Positions 37,031 to 50,310 of a DNA stretch of 64,000 bases are shown here, in pieces; the stretch's first letter is position 1, and each line of letters starts with the position of its first letter. The notes under the pieces are model-generated. The model ran no database searches and had not been told where the DNA came from. It saw only the letters and a program-made list of their open reading frames with translations. Origin of the DNA: Lycocorax pyrrhopterus obiensis (taxonomy: Eukaryota > Chordata > Aves > Passeriformes > Paradisaeidae); assembly GCA_014706295.1 (NCBI GenBank), contig JACSVZ010000016.1, positions 6,305,168 to 6,369,167 on the forward strand. Reading direction: 5' to 3'. The position numbers and the translations under genes are program-made.

Positions 37031-37637
37031 TTAAATATCTGCCTCTGAAAATCTGCCGCTGAAAACTAAACCTGAGTTTGCTTAAGCTCGTTGCCTGGAG
37101 TTGAGGCAGGCATAGGGGAAGCTCAAGTTCTTTGTCGTGCACGGTGTAAGGGCTAAGCCTTACAGGTAGGCAGGGAAATGACTGTAATTCTTTCACTGGG
37201 AACTGCTGGGCACTGAGTTCTTGAAAATGTGACTCACTGTGTAGACTTCTGTTACCAAAAGCACTTAATTACTTCTGATTGATCCAATTTCAAGAGTTTA
37301 TGGAGACTGCTGCATGTATGTTCTATGAATACATTACAACATGAATATATTGCACACAGAATGTGGGAGTTCTGCCAAATATAGTACTTTCCTGCCAAAA
37401 ACTCTGACCCAGCAGTGGCAGAATGAAAATGAATAAACAAGTTACTGGAGAAAATTATTAATGCATGTGCTGCAGCTTCACTTCCAATCCAAATTCACTG
37501 AGTTCTGGCAGACTGATAGATGAAGTTTAGCTCTTTGCTCCAGAAAGCCAGTGTGCAACAAGCAGTAATGCTGTCACAAATGCCTGGAGATATTGCAAAT
37601 ACACAGTAACATTTCTTGGTAATGATTACATCTGTGC
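37031..37637. other. Unique non-coding DNA
   Basis: Nothing recognised beyond short chance frames. Confidence 0.5.
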
Positions 37638-37670
37638 CAATGCTGAAATGAGCTTTTAATTTCAGCATTG
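37638..37670. repeat. Perfect 12-bp hairpin
   Basis: CAATGCTGAAAT and ATTTCAGCATTG are exact reverse complements around the 9-nt loop GAGCTTTTA. Pairing does not continue outward, so the stem is far shorter than the roughly 30 pairs of a miRNA precursor. No transposon termini are recognised. Confidence 0.8.
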
Positions 37671-39479
37671 TAACCTCGCAGTTGCGCTGAACGTGTGGTG
37701 CAGGGACATGTCCAAGTCACAAGGGTTGCTGAAATGCTGTGCAATAAGGGATGCTACACACTTTAATTTGCAGTGCACCTACCTAAGGTGCACCCACCCT
37801 AAGACATGGGGGTTATATTGTTATTTCTGCAGTAGCTGCTTAGCGGGATCCCAGCTACAAAGCATTCCAAAGAGAGAACACTGCTGCCTGTGCGGTGCAG
37901 TAACTGTTCAAGCTAATAAAAGCTTGATCCACACAGCACCAGCCTCCAGGAATCATTACTGTGCTTCCTTTAATTCCGACTCTAGACAAGCTCTTACACA
38001 ATGAAGTCCAGGGGTCTCTTCTGTCTCTCATTTCACAGTCAGGGAGGTCCTTTCAATCTCTTCCATGAGCAGAGTGCCAAGGAAGGGGTCAGCCATTTGC
38101 TAAGATATTTGGTTCAACCATCATTCCCTGCTTTTTGCTTTGTAAAAAGGATTTAGGAGAAGGAAGGGCAGTGGAATAAGAACAGATTGGAAAAGGAAGC
38201 AGAGGAGAACAGGAGAACAATCATTGAGAAGTTCTATCAGGAAAGTATTTCAGGAGAGGGAACACCTGATGTGTATTACTCTCTGAAACAAGTCATATGA
38301 GTGTTTTTTAAAATGGTATTTATAGTCAAGCAGAGAAAAGAAGATGAAGAAAAGCTGTCTGCCAATAGACACACTGAATTCCACAGTGCAGAGGCTGCAA
38401 ACCTTCTCCAGTGGATGGACATGGGGCCAAACCCCAGGAACACTTGCTGGGAAAGCCCTAATTAGGACAGCTTGGTCATTCTGCCTTGTGAGAGGTTGGA
38501 GCCTTTTCCAAATCTTCTCTGAAAACCAAGTCTGATGTACAACATAAAAGTAGTAAATGCAGAGAGCAGCAGTTCTGACTCATAAATGATCCTGCCCAAT
38601 CCTGGTAAATGGACATTGTCAGTTCTAATACACATTACAACAGTATGTTTTTAACAGCTCTGAAAATCTATTTATCATTAGCCACAAAGAAACATGCAAA
38701 TATCTTCCATGTGCCTGCATTAAATTTTATTTATTCATTTCCTTTTTTTTCATTTAAGGCTTTGGTTTTGTTTTATGGCAGCTAACAGTATATTTTTCTT
38801 TTTAAAATGAGAACCACACCAAACAGAGTCACACTGACCCTCAAAAACAATTTGCATATGCTATAAAAAAGCAGAAATGTTTCTTATTGATTAATCATAA
38901 ACTTAATATTGTAGGTTTCTGCCTAAAAACAGCTCAACATACTCAGAGGTCAGAAAAAAATCTGAAAAAAAAGAAAGTATGGAAAAAAGGCATGCATATA
39001 TCTGTATATCTGCCTCCCTATAACCAGTTAGGAAATATAGTGGGTATTTAAAACCAATTGTCTTTTAGAAAGCCAAAGATTCATAATTCAGTAGAAAAGT
39101 CCAAAATGGATAACTGTTATGGGACCATGCAACCATATTTGATCAACTGTATTATCTCAAATAACACCATCCTGAAACTTTTGAAAGAATATTTATCTGG
39201 TCATTAACACCTTAGGTCAAGCCCTGTAAAAGCACCAGGTTACTAAGGGGCTTGTCCCATTTTGACACCAAGAAATACTTGTAGCTTGAGATATGTTCCT
39301 GTTTCATTCCTTAACAGGATCGTTTCTGTGAAATGCCAGAACTGGATCTGCTGAGCTGCCCGTGCTGCCTCATGTGCTCATGAGATGCTGAAATACATTT
39401 TATAGGCAAATTGCACACCACATCGAGCCACACATCTCACTCACATTCTATCACACCTCTGTTGGTGTTTCTTTTACAC
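37671..39479. other. Unique non-coding DNA
   Basis: A 103-codon plus frame at 37.69-38.0 kb is Cys-rich (11 Cys, for example YCYFCSSC) and may catch the eye as a secreted or zinc-binding peptide, but spacing fits no family I know and there is no signal peptide. The rest is AT-rich with A and T runs. Confidence 0.45.
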
Positions 39480-39600
39480 TTTAGCTGTAAGGCCTCTGGG
39501 ACCAGGACCATCTTCTGCTCCCTTTGTGCCATGCTTTACTCATAGTGATCCTGAGCAATGAATCATGAATGCTCTGCTCATAAAAATAATTAGCATTTCT
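39480..39600 (+). mobile_element. Probable ancient CR1/L3-type LINE 3' end
   Basis: GCTGTAAGGCCTCTGGGACC, AGGACCATCTTCTGCTCCCT, GTGATCCTGAGCAATGAATC and AAAAATAATTAGC fall in the same order as a widespread amniote LINE 3' end (TGTAAGCTCTTTGGGGCAGG, ACCATCTTTTTGTTCTGT, GGGTCCTGGTCCATGACT, AATAATAATAA). The match is scattered but colinear. The assignment is from memory of reptile repeats. Confidence 0.4.
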
Positions 39601-42600
39601 GGTAACAAATGAGAGGTCTTCTATCGACTTCAGCAAAGCCTCTCTACCTCTCTTCAGCCTCACTCTGCACTTCTGTCTGAACAGCTGATTGACCAATGCT
39701 CCACACATCCCTCCCCACTGGTATTCCATAGTAGAAGAAAGAAACACAGATTTTCAAACTAAGAATATGTAAATGAGAGCAGCTTTGTCTCAGTCTGCTC
39801 AGATTTCTCGGGTCTCCTTTTTTTGTGGCAGCCTGTATTTATATTTTTTCCTGGGGAGTGTAAAGCTGCAAAACCTCATTGCAGAACTATTGTAATAAAA
39901 ACAAATAACGTGGCAATTGAGATAGCAATTCTGGCAACAATCTCTCCTGCCCCGTTAAGTGCAGAATTAAGCACTTTGTGCTGCAAGTGGGACAAGCTTT
40001 CAAAAGGGCAGATGGCAGAGAACCAAAATTATTCTTTCCTGCTTGACAAATTGTTTGCTTATATAGGCATAAGACGTTATGCTAGAAGCTCTTTAATGGT
40101 AGTGTTGAACAAGTGTCTGCTGTTCATCAAAGGCTGAGCTAGGCTGCATTCCACACTGGGAAGAAAGCATCTGAATGTATTCTTTAGCAGAACAGATAGG
40201 AACATTTCAGCTCTTTAAGCTGTGATTCTGAGAAAGGATTTGCCCACAAAGAAGCCTGTTGTATAGAAGAAGATCTCTCAGTAACAAACAGGTGCATTCA
40301 AACAGACTGAATTGCACTTCCACTTTCACCTGGAGAAGTTTCTCACTCATTGTGGTTGACAATAGCCAGATTCTCTAATAATCCCTTTCTGTGCTATTTT
40401 CAGGAAAGCTTTGTGTATAATCATAAAATGTCCTAGCAGAAACTAGTAAACCAATGAAAATACACCCCTCTTCTCCACCTAAGAGATTTTTATTTCAGCT
40501 CTGACAGACATGATGAAACTTATGATTATTTACTGGGTTTAGCCTATACGTTTCTTTAGTGAGGCAGCCAATATTTACATAATTGCTGAAGTAGTACTTT
40601 ATCAGTCACACACAAGAACAAGGGCATGTTTCCACGAACTGATATTTCAAATGGCCTAGAACCTGCATTTCCACTTCTAATAATCATGAGATTTCACTTT
40701 GGCATTTCAATACAAGCGTTAAAGGCCCTCTGTCTCTGAATTAAGCCTTATATACCTAATGAACCCTCTACAGAAGTGCTCCTGTGACTAAAACTAAGCA
40801 CAAAGCCTAATTTTAAGCAATTAAGCTAAGACACAGCATTAGAAGCTGTTTACACATTTAGTAAATTTCTGATATGTGTTTATTTTGGGATGGAATTCTA
40901 GACTGCACAGTTCAGAAGACAGAGAAGCAGAGGATGAAAAGGCTGCTTATGTCCTCTGTTTGCTCAGCTGAATTAGTAAACAAGAATTTGGTTGTATCAA
41001 ACGTAGCTCATGACAGACATGCTTAAATTTTTTATAATTATTGCAATAAATTCTGCTGTAAAAAGTTAGATTTATATTATTATTGAAAGTAACCTCAGTG
41101 AGCATTGAATTGGATTGAAAATACATGGCTATCATTTCAATAGTCACCTTATCCATGAGAGTTGGAGCAAGAAAATAATTTGTGTAGCATAAGTCCCATT
41201 TGTAAAGATACTTTAAGTCTTCAGGCCTCATGTGGTTGTCTGTGTGGATGGAAAGTGACTTTAATCCTTGGCTCCCAGCAGTGCTGAGAAATGTGGTCCA
41301 GTAAGGTCTCACTGTCACAGAGCAGCCGGTTGTGTTTGGCTGAATCCAAGTTTATAACTGAGATCTAAGCAGTTTGTTTGGAAAATGATCTTTAGAAAAG
41401 GAAGCAATTTTAAGAGGGCTTGGTAGACAGCAATGTTCAGTCTATCTGATCAGAGATAGCCACAGTCTGAAAATTTAAACTTTTGATTGTTTGCAATATA
41501 AAAAGGCATGGGAGGCCTATGAAGAAGAAAAAAGTCTGAACTCCTCTCTGGAAATCCTACATTAACATCAGACCTGTGGGATGAGGAAAGACCTCTAATC
41601 TTCACCACACCCCATGAAGATGGGGCAGTTAAGGTGTACATGGGCTTCATTAAGTCAGTAGGAAAGGATTGCAAAATATTTGTTTTTTCACTTTAAAAGG
41701 ATATAAGAAAACCTCACACCAAAGGCTGCTGGTGGGAAAAAGCAGATGCAGAAGTGCACATGCTTTCCCAGTTTTCTCAAGCCAAGAAGTAACAGCCTAT
41801 TTCCTGGTACAGCCCCTAAACAGCACAAGCATCAGTATGGGATCCTGTTCAAAAAGGTTGTTGAAGTCCAACAAACACGGAGCTGCTGATTCCCTTCATG
41901 CCAGCAGAACAGTGCATTATAGACTCTCTTCAATGCAGACATCGCACAAATTCTGAGAACATCAAAACGGAATTCTCTATGCACTGTTATGAAATGTGAG
42001 AATAGCAACAGTGAAGTGTTACATTTTTGTTGTGCAGTGCTTAAGTGAATGCTTATAAAACAAACCCTGTCGCTTCTACCATCACATGTCTGTATATGAG
42101 CTTGTTTTCATAAGGTTTCTCGCCTGAAGTTTGTGACAAACTCTGCCTCTGATGCCACTTTAGGCAGACATATGAATATTTTTATTAAATTGCTTTCATT
42201 GCTGCTCCCCCACATCTGCTGGAGTACTTTTATGGACTCATGGCCGTGTAGTAATGAAAGGTCCTAAAGTTCTGTTACATTGCTTTTAACACTTTTGCTG
42301 TCAACATAATTGTTGTAGCTGCATACCTGTGTAGCATTCACTGCTCTATTAAGGAGTGCCCAGTATCCCCACACTAAGACAAGTTCCTTTATCAGAAATG
42401 TGGGGGTTTTATAGATTTTTTAAATGAGGAAAAATATCCTTCCTCCCCAAATATCCCAAGTGTGCTCCTTAGACAGAACAGGTTTGGAAATGAAGCAATC
42501 ATAATCAGACATTTTCACCCTGAGGTAGGTGCATGGAACAGATGAACTTCTCTGGCTATTTCTCTGCACTGACTGTAGCAAAACCACAGACATAAAAAGG

Positions 42601-45009
42601 AAGCACAGCCAAATGGGTCAGACATCCACAAGCCCCTTTCCTACACCCACACCCTGATCAGATGAGCCCCACCTGCCACATCACGAATTCCACCTTTCCT
42701 TGAGGGGGAGAACTCGGCTGTGAGAGGGATGTGGAGCTCAACAAGTGCTCACAACACAGAGAGACTGAGGGGGCAGCAATCTGCAGTGTATATTCACACA
42801 TTATTGCAGAACAGGCCTTGAGATTCCCAAAGTTTGACTCTAAACACCTGTCCTGGCTTAGGCAGAGGCTTTGGGACATCTACATTGCAGTGAAGTCTGA
42901 GATGATAATATTAATATTTTTTTAAGTACTACAGGTTTATGCAACTGGTCCCCATCCCTGAAGGATTTAAGACCAGATTCAGTTTCGCGGAAACTTTTTT
43001 GGAGTCTTCACATTAATTACAGCAGGATTTTGGGGAGGGCACCAGCAAAACCATCCAAGATATTGCTTTTGTGCTTTTTATGTACTAACATGTACATATG
43101 AAAAATCCATGTCTGAAAGTGCTTTAAATGATTTAAAAATCCATGTCCTCTGCAGTCCTTTCAGTCATATGCTTCTTTACACTAGGAATTACATAGACGT
43201 TGAATTAAGACCTAGAAATAATTCAAAAGAAGGAAATTGAGAAAAAAATCTGGAGCGAATAGTTCCACATCCCAAAGCAGTCTGTGTGGTCTTTGCTGTC
43301 AGAGAAGGTATTGCAGACACAAACATGTAGCCCAACACCTTTCTGAGTTACATGTTCCTGTGAATGCATTTTAAAAATATGCATTAAAAAAAAAGCCACT
43401 AGGAATGATTCTCTTTTTCTCTTTCACAATAACTTTGCAAACAGGGAAAAGCAGTATTCATGACCAATTTTATTGCTAATTGTTTAGCGTCCAGCTGTTT
43501 ATCTTTACTGCCCTTTGTTTCAGATCTAGTCAACTGCGTGTTTTACAAATGAGTGGGTGGATTGGATTCAAGCAAATATTTTAATGTCTTGTCATGGGTC
43601 ATTTTTGCTCTCTCTTTTTTAAACCTTCGTCCATCACTTTCCACAAGAAAGTCTTCACAGAAAGAAGAACTTCCTTATAATTAAGAAGTTTTCTTTTATT
43701 TACTACTTATTATTTTATTCTGCATGGCAAGAACAGAAGATTTCTGTCCTCCAAGTAAGCCAGTTGGAGTTGTACATTCCAGCTCATGAAGCAATTATGG
43801 CAAAGTGAAGAGGAAGTTAATAGCAATGTTATATTTGGGGTGGCTCCAAGCATGCTTTCACAGCTTTGATAGCTGAGGGAGATGGTCATTTTATGCAAGA
43901 CAAAATCCATTTACCACTGAAGTTGCCTTGCCAGATTTTTCACACTGTCTCTGGTAATAAGCAAACGTATAAATGAACACCATTATTAAACAATAAGCCC
44001 TAATTAAATCCATATATTTAGCGTCTCCATTGTCCAACAGGAAGCACGTCATTCTTGTCCTGTCCTGGTGCATGTGAGCCAGTGTCTCTCCCCCGGTGCC
44101 CTGTCAGGCAGGGCAGCAGGAGGGCAGTGCTGCTCATCCCCACATGCGCCTGGGTGCTGCCCAGACATGCGTGTGGGGCACTGGAGGCACTGCTTCCTGG
44201 AGCATCCTTCCTTCAAGCCACTCTCTCAGTCTCACTGAAATAGGGTGGGCTCCGAATTAGGTACGTGGTGGGATCCGAAAGATTTGTAACTTACAACACC
44301 TGAAAAAGCTGCAAGGCAACAGTCCAAGCACTGTTTCCAGGGTCGTTTTCATCAGGATGAAATCTCTTACTGTCGTGAATCATTACATATGGTTGCCTTT
44401 ACTGCATCTACTGATCCTCTTTCCCATGCACTCACTGACCTCTCTGACTTTCTGAATAAATCTAATAGCGGGACTATCCAAAGATATCCTTGGAAACTTG
44501 CAATCTAGTGACACCAGAGAGATATGTTTCCAAATATTGGGACAGTTATCCCTAAGGATACTTCCTATTGCAGGCCTGGCAAGTGTGGAAGCTGCTGTGG
44601 TCTTATTTTATGCTCAAAAAATGGCCAAGAAGTGAAAGAACTGGTGCCAAAAATATGCCTTTAAAATTAGAGGATGAGAGAGCTAATAATAAGTTTTCAA
44701 GCTGGTGAAAAAGCATCTGAGGTTCTGTTGCTCAGTGTGATAGTTGGAATGCAGGTTGGTGGATCACGAGAAAATCTGAAGAAAGATTCAGGTGTGTTTT
44801 CAATGTCCACCTAAATGCAGACTCTTGGTCACCAACAAGACTAAGTTTGACACACCAGGCACGAGAATTTCCCTTATTTTCTACATAAGTCTAACTGTAG
44901 AAAAAAGAATTTTAACTGATAAGTATACACTCAATGCAAAGCAGTTTTGCCCTTCTTTCTCTAAGTTTCTAAATTTGCTCCAAACACAAGATTTGGTGAA
45001 TCAGTAGAT
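39601..45009. other. Unique non-coding DNA
   Basis: Over 5 kb without a recognisable gene. Frames up to 123 codons (minus, 40.95-41.32 kb) contain no known motif. A GC-richer patch at 44.05-44.24 kb is CpG-poor. AGGGGGCAG near 42.77 kb resembles only the core of a CTCF site. Confidence 0.5.
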
Positions 45010-45125
45010 GGAGAGGTGAAGGGAAACTGAGGCACAGAGCAGGGATGTGATTTCTCATGACATCAGAGAGAACCACTGGCCAAGTATTTGAACTGACCAG
45101 TTATCCATGTTACCACTTAACCAGG
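45010..45125 (-). mobile_element. MIR: MIR SINE relic, best preserved in the window
   Basis: On the + strand GGGAAACTGAGGCACAGAGC, ATGTGATTTCTCATGACATC, GGCCAAGTATTTGAACTGAC and CCATGTTACCACTTAACCA follow antisense MIR in order (GAGGAAACTGAGGCACAGAG, AAGTGACTTGCCCAAGGTCA, GGGATTTGAACCCAGGC, CCATGCTCTTAACCAC). Continuous colinearity over about 115 bp, from core to the tRNA-derived head, makes this the firmest MIR call here. Confidence 0.75.
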
Positions 45126-47054
45126 AACATAATTTAAACTGATTTATTATGGAAAGTTATTTTCCAAAGTTAACATCCATGGACTTGCATGACTTTTAAC
45201 ACCAATGGGGCAAGAGATGTCAAACAAACTTGCAGCAAGATGTTGCAAGTTTAATAGAGGGCACTGAAAATTGACACAGGCTGTGATGTCTAATCCATTT
45301 TTTCAGGCAACTTCAAAAAAAACCCCTTACAAAGACACAGAGCATTTGTCTCCAAGTTCCTGTCCTATGAAATACCACACTGGAGCCAAGAATATTAAAT
45401 AATTCCTAAGAACATGTCAGAAAGGATTGAGTTTTAGTGAAGGCGTATTTCTGTAATTTGCAAGAACAGGAACAGGATGAATCACTTTCTGACCAAAAAT
45501 AAAACTGAAGCTTTCCTAGATTTCCACTTGTAAGAAAATTGACTTGTGTGTGGGTGCAGTCTAGGATCCCTTCGACTGGTCAAGTGGCTCTTATCCTTCC
45601 CAGGCATTCACCCCTCGACCAATCCATCTGGATTTTTGGTTCCAAGGTTACTCAAAGTACACGAGGATGGTGTCCTCACACTGTGATGGGCAATCCTTAA
45701 CACAGAGAAACCACTGTACAACCAGGAATCCTGAAGGTGCTATTTCCATCCAGTGACTGAAGACAATGACATTCAAAATGCATCTACCACACACACAGTG
45801 CAACTCAGATCCTGTTCCAGGGAAAAGATTACAAAATGTCTGATGTGGATACAGTATTCTCCTTAAATATCATTTAAATGGCTTTCTTTCAGAGCAGGGA
45901 CATGACATTTCTCCTACGCAAAAGTAACCTCTAGTAAACGTACATCAGCTTTAGCCAGAGCCTGACCCATGTGTTTATTTCTAAAGTTCCACACTGCCAC
46001 CTTCCTTCACGTGACAGACCACGCTTGGAATCTGGTCCATGCTTAAATAGGTATTCAGGCTGAGTCAGATCTCTAGGCTTTACCTAATCAGAACATTTAA
46101 TAAATAAAATTTAAAAAGGAGAAATTTAATTTTAAAAAAAGGAAGAAAAAAATTGATCGCTGTGATGTCCGTAGTACAAGAAAACATAATATTTAAGGAA
46201 TATCTGATCTGATCTGTATTTTTAGTAATTTGACATACATAGTTTGGTCTAATAAACCCACTCTTAAATAGGAAAGCTATGCTTCCTCTGAAAATCAGAA
46301 AATTGAAACTACCTTGCAAAAGTTTATGAAAAATAGGAACTGTTTTGACTCTGTTTCACAAGAAAAGAATTCATTGCATGAAGCTGTCAGTCACTAACAT
46401 TGAGACACTCAATTTTCCTACAAAAAAATGCACAAATGGCTTTCATTATGTTTAGCTGCAGCTTTAAGAAAATTTAATCAACTTAAACTGTTTAGTCTTT
46501 TTCCCTGATGAGAATCATAAAGTCAAATTCACATTTAAACCTGTTTAAACTGAAGCTCCTGTCAGCACCTCTGTTTATATTAAATCTATCGGCATGAAAT
46601 GCATTAAAATAAGAATAATGGTATAATGTCTTAAGTGTAGAATGTTAACATAGGTCCCAGACAGAAAAGTGGGACAGACAGGCTGAACATTGCAAATTAA
46701 TTTTCAATGTGTTATATTTAGAGCTGTCAACTTTTCTAAATAGTTGCTCTTGTAGCTTTTACACATTCTACTTATCCATCTGTCTCTGTTACTCAATGTC
46801 TATCCTCTACCATCAGTATTTCAGCAGAAAATTGCTGCTTCCACATTTTCAGAATGGGTTGGCACACTGGATATCAAGTTCTCCTGGGACTTGCTTTCAG
46901 AAACAATAACAGCTACCCAGAATGGGAAACCTGGGATATCCCAGGCCCTAAAAAGGCCAATGCCAGTGCTCCTCCAACTCTTCTGTAAAAACCCAAGGTA
47001 ATAAAAAGGGGAAAACTGCTAGAAAAACATTGGAAATTGTGTATAACCCATCTT
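45126..47054. other. Unique AT-rich non-coding DNA
   Basis: Contains a tiny (ATCTG)3 array near 46.20 kb and poly-A-rich stretches around 46.1 kb. No gene is recognised. Confidence 0.5.
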
Positions 47055-47102
47055 CTTATGAGGTTCCATCTGATTGATCTTATGAATTTCCATCTGATCA
47101 GG
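47055..47102. repeat. 24-bp tandem duplication, two copies
   Basis: CTTATGAGGTTCCATCTGAT is followed 24 bp later by CTTATGAATTTCCATCTGAT, with only two differences across the 20 bases. It is a small local duplication. Confidence 0.85.
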
Positions 47103-49224
47103 ACTAAACTACCCCAGAGGTCTCAAAAACTCACTCAAGTCGTGGGCTTGTGTCCATATTTCATACTCCATTAAAATTCCATAAGATTAAAAACCAAAGT
47201 CTGGAAAATCCCAACATCTTTACATTCCCAAACTCCCACTGGGAATGTGAGGGCCCTTTTTTGGGGGACTACAGTCACATTTTCAATTCTTGAGTCAGCG
47301 ACTCAGACTGTCTGGAGAGCTGCACACCTTTCAGATACAATGGCTCTGCGCAACGGGTCCCAGGGTTAATACAATTTCTGTTGATGTGCCTATTGCACAG
47401 TGCTGCTTCTGGGAATTTGCTGAGAACTGGGTTTAGCATATCACACTAAGCAACCAAAAGGTCTCTTTGTGCTTGAGAAATGAGGACAGAACTATGGAAA
47501 TAAATTGGCCAACCACTGCATTCCAGACACGTCCAGCTTTTGCAGTGGCTTTGCGAAAACATGTTTTGATTGACCAGGAACCCAGTTTTACATCTATATT
47601 TACAGGATCACAGCAATATTTTCTGGAATTTGTAGCCCTGAATGCTACCAAAGCTCAATATTTTATAAAGCTTGTGATAAATGAGACTGTGTATGATTTA
47701 AATGGTAGAGGTTCCTTGAAATCATGCTAAAGAAACCAAAAACCTATTTCCTCACTTGCTGTACATAACAAGAAGGGTCAAACATCAGGATCCATGATAT
47801 AAAATTTCATGATTCTCACACAGTCTGTTTGTGGGAGCAAAGGATGCAATCAGTTCATCTATTTCCTTTCCCAATTAATCACTCGTCACAGAGTGTTTGC
47901 TGGATTCTGATGACTCCTCTAGTCTGAAAAGGGATTTGCATTTCTTCATGCAGAAGAAAAATTGTATTGGCTGTGGGTAAAGGGGCCTCTGAAGTAGATA
48001 ATATAAAGGAGTGACCAACAAACCTTATTTCTGTGTCTTAACTTTGTTTTCAGGTACATTTCTGAGAGGTGCACTTTGAACTCCATACAGTGAACACCAC
48101 AAATATTCTATGATTTAGTAAGGCTTACATTTAAGTAACTTCTCTCCCATAACATTGAAATTAAAGGAATTTTTGTCAAAGTCTTCCTAGTGTAGCAAAT
48201 CAGGACAACACCTCACACTACATTTAATAATTTCAAATTGGACACCAAAAGTAGGTGGGGAACTTCTGTTATATGACCATGCTTGAGAGTCCAGAAATCC
48301 TCCCATGTGAAATTGACATAGAAATTTGAGTTATTATATGCAGATTTTAAATAATTTTAATTGAATTATCTTTGAGAACAATTTCAAACTAAAAAGAATG
48401 CTACTGGGTTTAGAAAATATCAAAATAGGCCTTTGCAAGGTTTTTTTTTAATTGAAAAGCAAACCCGCTTGCAATGGAAAATATGCTTCATATTGATGAT
48501 TTTTTTTATATCAAAAAAAAGTGAAACAATTTGACCAGCCCTGCATATCAAAATTACTTTCACAAAATCTCTGGAAGCCTGCAAATTTACAATTTATTAC
48601 TTCAGACATATGTGTGTGTAGGCAGACACTTGATTTTTGGTGTGTACATGCCAATTTTGGTCTGAACACAGAAATTCACTCAATTTCAAACACATGAACC
48701 TCTCCATAAACTAAAACCAGTATTAACTGTTATTTTCTGCATACACAGTGTTCATTATCAGTGTCTTGGAAGGTACATAGTTTGTAATGAAGATTTTAAT
48801 ACCTCTCATATAAGATAAATTGTGCTTAAAATGAAACTCCCCTAGCTTTGCTTTTTGTTAAAATGCCTGCCATAATCTTCTGACTGAAAATCAAGAGTTA
48901 GATTTCGAGGCCACATAAACTAAGAGTGGTCAAAGAATCAGTCTCAAAGAACTTTAGCATTGATGTAAAAGTGATGTATTTATGTCCCTAAGCTTTTATG
49001 CTTGTTTACAAATGACTCACTATGATTGGAGCTAACAAAAATTTCATTTTGCATTCTCTAGATACCTTCTGTTAACAAATTAAGTAGAAGCCCAAGTAAA
49101 TTACACATTTGAACAACACTAAAATGCAGCGAACTGAAATTCACCAATAACTGCAAAAGGCTTTATTACTCCTATATTACATCAGTAACTCCACAGCTAT
49201 TGAATCAGCCATCACACACTCATT
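47103..49224. other. Unique AT-rich non-coding DNA
   Basis: A strong-looking acceptor (TCTTAACTTTGTTTTCAG) ends at about 48.053 kb but is followed within 15 bases by a possible donor and no useful frame. An 87-codon frame at 47.47-47.73 kb has no domain. Nothing else is seen. Confidence 0.5.
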
Positions 49225-49234
49225 TGATTGACAG
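49225..49234 (+). promoter_or_regulatory. Exact PBX-MEIS/PREP decamer
   Basis: TGATTGACAG is the consensus site bound cooperatively by PBX with MEIS or PREP homeoproteins, found in many developmental enhancers. It is followed at once by TGATAA (GATA-type) and lies in a stretch with ATTGG/CCAAT-like and TAAC sites (48.95-49.25 kb). A single decamer is expected by chance roughly once per half megabase on two strands, so it is suggestive only. Confidence 0.3.
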
Positions 49235-49621
49235 TGATAATACTCTGATGGTTTTCTATGCTACACATACCATAATTTTGCCTTTATATTAGGAACTAGA
49301 TTTGTCTTCTAGCCCCGCTACTTTCTCTTCTCTATTAACAACACATTCTCTGAAATTCCCATTTTCTTACACAACCTGCCAATCTGACCACTAATGTGCT
49401 TAAACTTTTTCCCCGGTCTTCAAGTAACAATTTTTTGTGCGTATTAAATTCCCTTCTCAATGGGACCAGATGTGATTCTTCAGTCAGCTACTCTTGAAAC
49501 ACAGAACACCACCTCTTCCATGTCCCTTCCCATTTCACTCTCTCCTCAGTCCCTGCAAATCTTGGATTATTCTCCCGCTCCCTTCAGTGTCCATTACCTT
49601 AGTGGACCAGGCTATCAACTA
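49235..49621. other. Unique non-coding DNA
   Basis: Pyrimidine-rich in places (TCCCATTTCACTCTCTCCTC near 49.53 kb). No gene or repeat recognised. Confidence 0.45.
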
Positions 49622-49672
49622 ACATATAAACCAGTGTAGCTCTGTGGAAGTCACTGGAACAGGAGTGATTTT
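49622..49672. mobile_element. Short MITE-like amniote relic
   Basis: ATAAACCAGTGTAGCTCTGT, GGAAGTCACTGGAACAGGAG, TGATTTTAAC resembles the CAGTGTAGCTCCATTGAAGT / CAATGGA..AGTGTAAA core of the same palindromic amniote repeat type as near 7.4 and 8.5 kb. It is short and diverged. Confidence 0.35.
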
Positions 49673-49738
49673 AACAATGCCCCCAAACTTACAGTTCAAC
49701 GTACATGGCACTTTATCCCAGCAAAAAATACAGTGAAA

Positions 49739-49752
49739 AGAGAGAGAGAGAG
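49739..49752. repeat. (AG)7 microsatellite
   Basis: Seven uninterrupted AG units. Confidence 0.9.
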
Positions 49753-50288
49753 ATGAAGGAGGACCTTCTAGTATTGATTACTGTGACACAGCCACAATAA
49801 TCAGTAATCTGCCACATCTTGTGAAGTGATTTCACAAACTTGCAAAATGTCAGCAAGTTCAGTGGAGGGTGTAAAAGACAGTAAAAGGCCCAATATTGAG
49901 GAAGCTGTTTTTTCCTTTTGAACCCACTGCTTATTTCCAAAAGAAGTAAACACTGCACACATTTCTAGCTCAAACAGCACATCCTACACATTTGGCCACA
50001 GCATTTGCAGTACAATTCTCAGGTCTGTTTTGTTCTCTCTCGCCTCCAATAAATAGAAAGGGAAAAAAGATAGCAAGGCAGTTAAGCTTTCTGGAAGAGA
50101 CAAGGAGGCGAGTCCATGCCACGTCAGTGGGATCAACATTCCCAAGAGTAAAGTCGTGTCCCGTTTTTCCTACATTATCAGCTGCTAACTCATCCCTTTT
50201 AGATTCACATAGGACTTTGGTCCAGGTTTTATGCTGAGAATCTGACCTGCCCCAACTGCAATTTAGTTATCTCTATTCAGTTTTGGGG
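49753..50288. other. Unique non-coding DNA
   Basis: No gene seen. Frames of 81 codons on opposite strands flank 49.98 kb without recognisable motifs. Confidence 0.45.
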
Positions 50289-50310
50289 TTTTTTTTATTT
50301 TTTTTTTTTT
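50289..50310. repeat. Poly-T run with one A interruption
   Basis: About 21 T with a single A. Read on the minus strand it is a poly-A run that could be a retroposon tail, but no SINE, LINE or mRNA body is recognised next to it. Confidence 0.85.

Noticed and set aside
37693..38004. Cys-rich 103-codon frame as a secreted or zinc-binding peptide
   Set aside because: No signal peptide, no recognised Cys spacing and no splice or promoter context.
40947..41318. Minus frame of 123 codons
   Set aside because: Asn/Tyr/Leu-rich composition as expected from AT-rich DNA and no domain recognised.
42760..42785. CTCF site (AGGGGGCAG)
   Set aside because: Only the core agrees; the upstream CCASY part does not match.
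48030..48080. Exon after TCTTAACTTTGTTTTCAG
   Set aside because: A good acceptor, but only a 15-base micro-exon could follow and no partner exons are visible.
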